Assembly: GCF_019320115.1 (NCBI RefSeq) | Contig: NC_089584.1 | Span: 77,309,794-77,373,793 of the forward strand | DNA: 64,000 nt | From: Miscanthus floridulus | Lineage: Eukaryota > Streptophyta > Magnoliopsida > Poales > Poaceae | Reading direction: 5' to 3' | Shown here: positions 58,384 to 64,000 of the stretch, in pieces | Position numbering within the stretch: the first letter of the stretch is position 1 | Layout of the letters: every line of letters starts with the position of its first letter | The notes under the pieces: model-generated | Told to the model about the DNA's origin: nothing | The model's database searches: none | Seen by the model: the letters and a program-made list of their open reading frames with translations, nothing else | Program-made: the position numbers and the translations under genes

Positions 58384-59145
58384 CCAATCTGGGTCTCCAA
58401 GTGCTTATTCTACCTTAAGAGGCTCCAAAGAGGAAACAAATGAGTAATATTGATAAAAGTTTGCTAAATGTGAATGAGTTGTTACCCCTTTTTGAAGACT
58501 CCCAAGGATGTTATCAATGAGATGATCCCGTTGTATTGTTTGCCTTAGCCTTGGATGCTTAATGGCCTCTTATTCATCTTCTGGATCTTCATCATCATCT
58601 TTCTCAAATATGGGTTGTAGGTTTTGTCCATGAGCCAGAGTCAAATCAGCTGCTGCTGATTATGTAGGTGCGACACTGTTGCCCTCAAGTGCGGCACTGC
58701 CGCACTCTGGAGTTGCAGCAAGTGTTTGCTGCAGTGTAGCATCAGGTATGTCAGTGAAAATTAGTGCAGCAGTAACTTGAGGAACCACCACTTTAGGGAC
58801 TTCATCTTCTTATGGTCTAATATCACCAATAGCCAATTGCTTGATTGCTTCACATGGTGGATCCTCCTTTCCTACAACACTTGAATCAACTTGCTCCACT
58901 TGAGAGCCGTTAGATTCATCAAATGTCACATCTACCACAACCTCAACTCTCCCGAAGGTTTTGTTGAAGACACGGTAGGCATGCTCATTTGATCCATAAC
59001 CAAGAAGAAAACCTTCATCAACTTTAAATGCAAACTTAGAGATTTTGGATTTCTTGTTAAGTATGAAACACTTACACACAAACACTCTAAAGTAAGACAC
59101 CTTAGGCTTGTTACTGGTTAGAAGCTCATATGAAGTTTTCTTCAA
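58384..59145 (-). pseudogene. Linker between integrase and reverse transcriptase of element B
   Basis: 59145-58810 is the integrase C-terminal part (YFRVFVCKCFILNKK, FLLGYGSNEHAYRVFN). Then a poorly conserved acidic linker with stops, carrying the 17-bp palindromic motif at 58689-58705. The linker is Asp/Glu-rich around 58590-58620. Confidence 0.75.
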
Positions 59146-59163
59146 CTTCTTGTGTAGGTAGAG

Positions 59164-59770
59164 TCAGTTGATGGCATGGCAAGTGGTGTTGATGACGTCA
59201 CACCAAAAGATGTCCAGCGTCTTGTACTCATCTAGCATTGTCCTTGCCATGTCAATAAGTGTACGGTTCTTCCTCTCTACTACACCATTTTGTTGAGGGG
59301 TGTATGGAGTTGAAAACTCATGCTTGATGCCCTCTTCATCAAGAAACTCCTCAACTAGAGTATTCTTGAATTCGGTCTCATTGTTGCTTCTTACTTTCTT
59401 GATGGGAAGACTAAACTCCTTTTGAGCTCTTCTAACAAATATCTTAACCTTCTCTTGAACTTGGCACTTGTCATGCAAGAAAAATACCCAAGTGAAATGG
59501 GAATAGTCATCAACAATAACAAGACCATATTTGTTACCCCCAATACTTAGGTAGGTGACCGGTCCAAAGAGATCTATATGTATTAGCTCCAATGGTTGCT
59601 TGGTGGTCATGATGCTCTTTGGTGGGTGAGGTGCTTCAACTTGCTTTCTAGCTCAACAAGCGTTACAAATCCTATCTTTCTCAAAGTGAATATTTGTTAG
59701 TCTAAGAATGTGTTCATCTTTTAGAAGTTTGGCCAAGTTCCTCATCCCAATATGGGCTAGTTGGCGATGT
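59164..59770 (-). pseudogene. Integrase of element B
   Basis: Zinc finger at about 59770-59640 (HIGM, CNAC). The core keeps the first Asp (IHIDLFGP) and the Glu (GVVERKNRT), but the middle site reads RSNNETEF where RSDNGTEF is expected, so the catalytic Asp is Asn. In Copia this enzyme inserts the cDNA copy; this one cannot be active. Confidence 0.88.
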
Positions 59771-60168
59771 CAAAGCCAACCTATGCTAGATTTTGACACT
59801 AAATAAGTCTCAAGTTTAGCTTTACTTTTATTGAAATCAACTAAGTAAAGCTTGTTCTTTAATTGATCCATAAAGACAATAGAGGAATCCTCCCTTCTAA
59901 AGACTTCCACACCCTTATCCAAAAAGAGACAATTGTGGCTCATCTCACACAATTGAGAAACGGACAACAAATTGTAACTCAACGAATCAATATGTAATAC
60001 ATTTGTAATTGAATGCTCAAGGGTTATAGCAACTTTACTGAGACCAATCACATCCCCCTTTGAATTGTCTCCAAAGACAATATTTTCATTTGAGTGCGTC
60101 ATCGGGGAATATGATGAGAACATACTCCTTTCTCCGGTCATATGATTTATACATCCACTATCAAGCAC
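59771..60168 (-). pseudogene. Protease of element B
   Basis: MLDSGCINHMTG carries an intact DSG active site; IDSLSYNLLSVSQLCEM follows. Same frame as integrase. Upstream (60169-61006) gag-pol linker sequence is shifted in frame, with basic pieces (RKKTNIYRNTSIWVPK) and GCGGCACT-type motifs at 60537-60592. Confidence 0.85.
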
Positions 60169-61006
60169 CCAACTTGATCCACCAGAGGAGTATGCCTACA
60201 AAACAAGTTTAGTTGCTAGATTTAGGTCCCCAATTTGACTTGGGGGCCTTGCATGTTAGTCACAAGAATCTTAGGAACCCAAATAGAAGTATTCCTATAT
60301 ATGTTGGTTTTCTTTCTAACATATTTTGCAACCAATTTCCCACTATTGTTGTTCCTCAAAACAAAGCATGATGTCAAGCTTTGTCGAGGTGCATAAGTCT
60401 TTGGTTGATAGGCATACTTGTTCTTGGTGGCCCACATTGGTTCCTTAGGCTTCTGGAAAACCTGTTTCTCCTAGTACACCTTCTTCTTGGGCTTAATTTG
60501 ATCAGGAACAGAATTGGTAGCCTTCCCATTTTTGAGGGGAGCGACACTGTTGTTGTGCGGCACTATTGCTTAGAGACGCTGCACTACCGTGGTCTGTGCA
60601 GGCTAATCTATACCAATCTTGCCCTTCCTCTCAAACTACACATACTCATAGCCATTCACTATCAATCTTCCATTTGTCTTGGCTCCTTTTGTGTGTCTAA
60701 GCCCATGCTTGATTAAGGGAGGCCTTCCTTGCTTGAGTTGTGGCCCTTTTGATTCATCAACCTTCTTGTCATTGGATTAGGTCACACTTATTCACCCTTT
60801 TCCAAAGACTTCATTGAGCCTAGCAATCTTCTTTCTCATAGCTTCCATGTTTGCAAAGTTAATGGAATATGCATTCAAATCAAGATTAAAACATTTTCCA
60901 CAGCCTTGACTAGTGGAGGGAATAGAGGTTTCCTTTGCCTTAGTGAGATATGAGTTGCTATCGCAAAGAATACTATATTGCATCTCAAGTTCATTGTGCT
61001 TTTCAT

Positions 61007-61711
61007 CTAAGTCACAATACTTTTCTTAAGAACTTTATTTGCTTTCTTTGTGATAGCATGGTCCTCTTGCTTTTTGGCCAAAGCCTTGCGCAAGGATTCC
61101 ATCTCACTTCTCTCTAATGCAAGAGCTTCTTTGCTAGCAATGTAGAGATCCTCTTGTTGGATAAGAGTCTCTTCTCTAGATTCTAGCTCGGCTTGGACAC
61201 TCTCTAGATCCTCCATTAGCTTAGTGATGAATAATTTGGTCTTTCCATCTAAATTTTTAGTTATCATGTTTATTTCTTCATCACTAGATTTATCGTTGCT
61301 AGAGCTATCACTAATATCACTACTAGAGATATCACTAGGAGGTGGAGAAGATTTGGCCTTTGATTTGGATTTTACCTTCTCACCCTTTGCCATGAGACAA
61401 ATGTGAGGGGAATAGTAGTCATCATCGGACATGTCGTTGAAGAGCCTTGGTGTAGGGGATGACTTGTGAATAGCAATAGTTGCAATCTTCTCATCCTCTT
61501 CACTTGTGCTTTCTTTAGTTGAGTCCCATTCAGGCCCAATGTGAGCCTCTCCCATATACTTCTTGCTCTTTCTATGGTTGGTCTTCTTCTCTTTCTTGTC
61601 CTTCTTGTATTTGTTGTCTTTGATCTCATATGAACACTTGGCAATGAAGTGATCGGTGCTTCCACAATTATAGCATGTCCTCTTTTTCTTGTTTGGGAAG
61701 CTTCTCTTCAC
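61007..61711 (-). pseudogene. gag C-terminal part of element B: CCHC knuckle and coiled coil
   Basis: Starts basic, then an intact CCHC knuckle (CYNCGSTDHFIAKC, about 61675-61634), an acidic Ser/Asp-rich stretch, and a Glu-rich coiled coil at the end (about 61200-61020). Same frame as gag N-terminus; a stop and a frameshift separate it from protease. Confidence 0.85.
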
Positions 61712-61840
61712 TACCTTGTAGCCTTGCTTCTTTAGCCCCTAGTGATACATCTTCATAAATAGAGCAACATCATCAACTTTCTCATATTGATCATCATCAT
61801 TTTCACTTTCACTTGAAGACGATGTGGTCTCTACTCTTTC

Positions 61841-62787
61841 TTAAACTTGCTTGCTTGCTTTGGGCTTGCTAGTTGAAGCTTGTTTGTTGATCTTGGACTT
61901 GCTTGTAGAGCCTTGCTTGCTTGATTTGTTGGCCTTGAGAGCTACATCTTTGATCTTGACGCCCTCTAACTTTGCTTGCAATTCTCTAAGTTTCTTCCTC
62001 TCATTTGTTTCTTCTCTTTGCATGTCAAAGGTCAAGATCCTCCCAAGTACATCATTTGGTGTGAAGTACTCAAACTTCTTCTTGTCTCTAATTAGAGTGA
62101 CCACGGTCTCATTTTTAGGTGAATAAGCTTCCAACATAATCTTGACAACTTTATGATCATCTAGCTCATCACAACCATAGCCTCTAATCTTGCCCACCAT
62201 TGTCATCAACCTATCAAATATCTCTTGCAGCCCTTCTCCATCCAAGATAACAAATTGGTTGAGCTTGGACATCAACAAATTAATTCTTACCTTTCTCACT
62301 TTGTCAACCCCTTCATGTGCAAGATGCAAAGTATCACAAATTTGCTTGGCAACATCCACACCAATCACTCTATTGTACTCATCACCATCCAAGGCACTAA
62401 GTAGCACACTAGTAGCTTGAGCGTTGAGGTGGATGATTCTCATTTCTTCCATGGTTGGATTCTTGGGATCAACTGGTGGCTCAAATCCATTACAAACAAC
62501 CTCCCAAATGCCGGGATGAAGGCCTATAAGATATGCTCTCATCAAGTGCTTACACTTGGCAAAGTTAGTCCCATCAAAATGAGATAACTTATGATCATGG
62601 TTAGTCATAGATATAGAAGAATAGTTAAAGGATACAACGACGTATTTGTTGTCGTCATTCTTCTTGCCCTTTCCTTTCTTGTCCTTCTTGCTATGCACTT
62701 GGTAGGACTCATCATCATCACCATCTTTAGAGCTGCTAGATAGCTCACTTGAAGATGCATTGGAAGCTTTTGTTTCTTGTTCCTTCT
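61841..62787 (-). pseudogene. gag N-terminal part of element B, cut by element H
   Basis: A 285-codon open stretch with the UBN2-type gag core (HFDGTNFAKCKHLMRAYL, LNQFVILDGEGLQEIFDR, YSPKNETVVTLI). It ends Lys/Ser-rich. Upstream of 62698 the frame continues Ser/Asp-rich to 62787, where element H begins; the true start codon is beyond the insertion. Confidence 0.87.
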
Positions 62788-63260
62788 TGTCGACGAAATA
62801 TGGTCGGCAGTCTACCTAGGGGTATGCCCAAGGTAGTAGATTATCGGCAGACAGATGCGCAAGCCCCAAACAAGACGGTGACGCAAGACAGACACGAGGT
62901 TTTATCCAGGTTCGGCCGCCGAAAAGGCGTAATACCTACGTCCTGCGTCTGATTTGTATTGCTGTATGTCAATGAGAGATGTTTTTTAGAGGGGTCCCCT
63001 GCCCGCCTTATATAGTCCGGGGGCAGGGTTACAGATCCGGAAACTAATCCTAGTCAGTTACAATTGCCATATGTGGCCGGACAAGGATTCCTATTCTAAC
63101 CGACCAGGATCCTGCTTGGTCGCCAAATCCATCTTGATTCCTTGTGCGGGACTCCGATCAGGTGAACCGAGCCGCACGTCGTTTTTTCGGGTGGACTGAA
63201 CCCATTGATCCGGGCCAGCCCAAGCTTAGCCGTAAGGGTATAGGGGTTAATACCCCCACA
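62788..63260 (-). repeat. 3' LTR of element H, 473 bp
   Basis: Plus-strand ends TGTCGACG...CCCCCACA. A minus-strand TATA box (CTATATAAGG) lies at about 63006-63016 and GC-rich sequence flanks it. No second copy is in the window. Confidence 0.75.
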
Positions 63261-63489
63261 GCTAGTCCCCGAGCATCATGTATTATGCTGCGACACGCCA
63301 TTTTCACCTTCTCCGACAAGCGAGGCTTGGAACCTTGACGCCTCCGACCACCGTCATCACCGGAGAAGTAGGTTGTCCGAAGAATGTATGGTGCTCTTAA
63401 AAAAAAGAAAAGATTTCTGTCCTGAGAAGTGTGCCCACTTGTATTTCTGAAAAGAAATGTAAGTGGTCTTGAAGCATAGCATTCTTGAA

Positions 63490-63965
63490 CATCAGAAGCG
63501 TAGGGGTCGAAAAACAAACACATTCACCGCAAGGTGAAGTGTGCCCACTTAGTCCCCGAGCCTGGTAGGAGGTGACGTAGGCACGTGGTGCCAGGGTCTA
63601 AAAGAATTCATAGTTTAGTTGAAAACCGAATTGCCGTACAGGCAAACATGATGCACCGGCAGATGCATCGTACCGACGTAGTCCCCCGAGCTTGCTGGAA
63701 GGCAAAGTATGAGCCTTGTAGCAAGGTCTAAAGAAATGTCTCTTAACTGTATGTGAGTACAGATCACATGTAGCCAAGGAGAACCATTATTCAAGCAGTG
63801 GTCGGGGCAGTCCCCGAGCATATTAATAATCCTTTTAATCATTCAAAGCACAGGGGTCGATTTAAACAAACACATTCACCGCAAGATGAAGTGTGCCCAC
63901 TTAGTCCCCGAGCCTGGTAGTAGGTGACACAGGCACATGGTGCCAGGGTCTAAAAAAGAAACTCC
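63490..63965. repeat. 350-bp period repeat in the 3' region of element H
   Basis: Segments at about 63500-63605 and 63850-63960 share AACACATTCACCGCAAG, GTGTGCCCACTTAGTCCCCG and TGCCAGGGTCTAAAA. Shorter related AGTCCCC(C)GAGC segments lie at about 63264, 63679 and 63810. Confidence 0.8.
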
Positions 63966-64000
63966 GCTGAAGTTAAGAATCCAATTGCCGTACATGCCAA

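Larger units (their letters stand above)
8543..62787 (-). mobile_element. Element B: SIRE-like Copia retrotransposon, outermost of the nest
   Basis: On the minus strand, right to left: gag, CCHC knuckle, protease, integrase, reverse transcriptase, RNase H, an extra 3' ORF, PPT and 3' LTR. The order integrase before reverse transcriptase defines Ty1/Copia. The RT/RNase H motifs (SMIGSL, DYAGCK, FTKPLD) and an extra 3' ORF point to the SIRE/Maximus lineage as I recall it. The 3' LTR is split by element C, and gag by element H at 62788. The 5' LTR is beyond the right edge. Many in-frame stops and catalytic changes make it non-functional. Confidence 0.85.
62788..64000 (-). mobile_element. Element H: 3' end of a Gypsy-like element inserted in gag of element B
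   Basis: A 473-bp LTR followed by non-coding internal sequence with tandem repeats. The left flank is CTTCT (62783-62787); the partner is outside the window. The AGTCCCCGAGC-rich 3' region resembles grass Tat-type elements from memory; no coding domain is visible to confirm it. Confidence 0.7.

Overview
This window is plant nuclear DNA from a grass, most likely a panicoid such as sorghum, sugarcane, Miscanthus or maize. Evidence: one intron-containing DUF1644 gene with a GC-rich leader, grass-type PIF/Harbinger MITEs, and long nested LTR retrotransposons (SIRE-like Copia, Tekay-like chromovirus, Tat-type Gypsy). No bacterial, organellar, rRNA, tRNA or CRISPR features were seen. About 6 kb (2474-8542) looks like ordinary gene space; nearly all the rest is transposon.

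Layout. 1-2473: 5' end of an LTR element on the minus strand (element A). 2474-8542: gene island with a decayed CXC-domain (TSO1/CPP-like) gene (3222-4004, minus), a DUF1644 gene (CDS 4617-5549, minus; leader intron, TATA box and ACGTG boxes upstream) and two related MITEs (6642-6974, 7863-8156). 8543-62787: SIRE-like Copia element B (minus; its 5' LTR is outside the window). 62788-64000: 3' end of a Gypsy-like element H (minus) inserted in the gag region of B.

The 3' LTR of B is split by element C (9082-53036, plus, Tekay-like, LTRs 4.6 and 5.2 kb, target duplication CACAG). The gag of C is split by element D (16215-43743, minus, Tat-type, duplication GTCGC/GTCAT). The antisense gene of D is split by element E (19735-32941, minus, chromovirus without reverse transcriptase or integrase, duplication GGAAC/AAAAC). 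The 3' LTR of E is split by a Copia solo LTR (20928-22325, duplication GGTAT). Two later insertions are a 310-bp solo LTR in D (35797-36106, duplication CTTAT) and a 471-bp MULE foldback MITE in the 3' LTR of C (51345-51815, 9-bp duplication). Insertion order is therefore B, C, D, E, solo LTR.

All element genes are broken. B has Asp-to-Asn changes in integrase and reverse transcriptase. C has a damaged protease site and CCHC knuckle plus frameshifts. D lacks protease, reverse transcriptase and RNase H but carries two gag-integrase modules in tandem. E keeps gag, a dead protease and a chromodomain. D also carries on its opposite strand a multi-exon gene (PF04195-like) whose splice sites are still visible and which has a duplicated TATA-like unit upstream. 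Coordinates of LTR ends and target duplications were read directly; lineage names come from recalled family features and were not searched.
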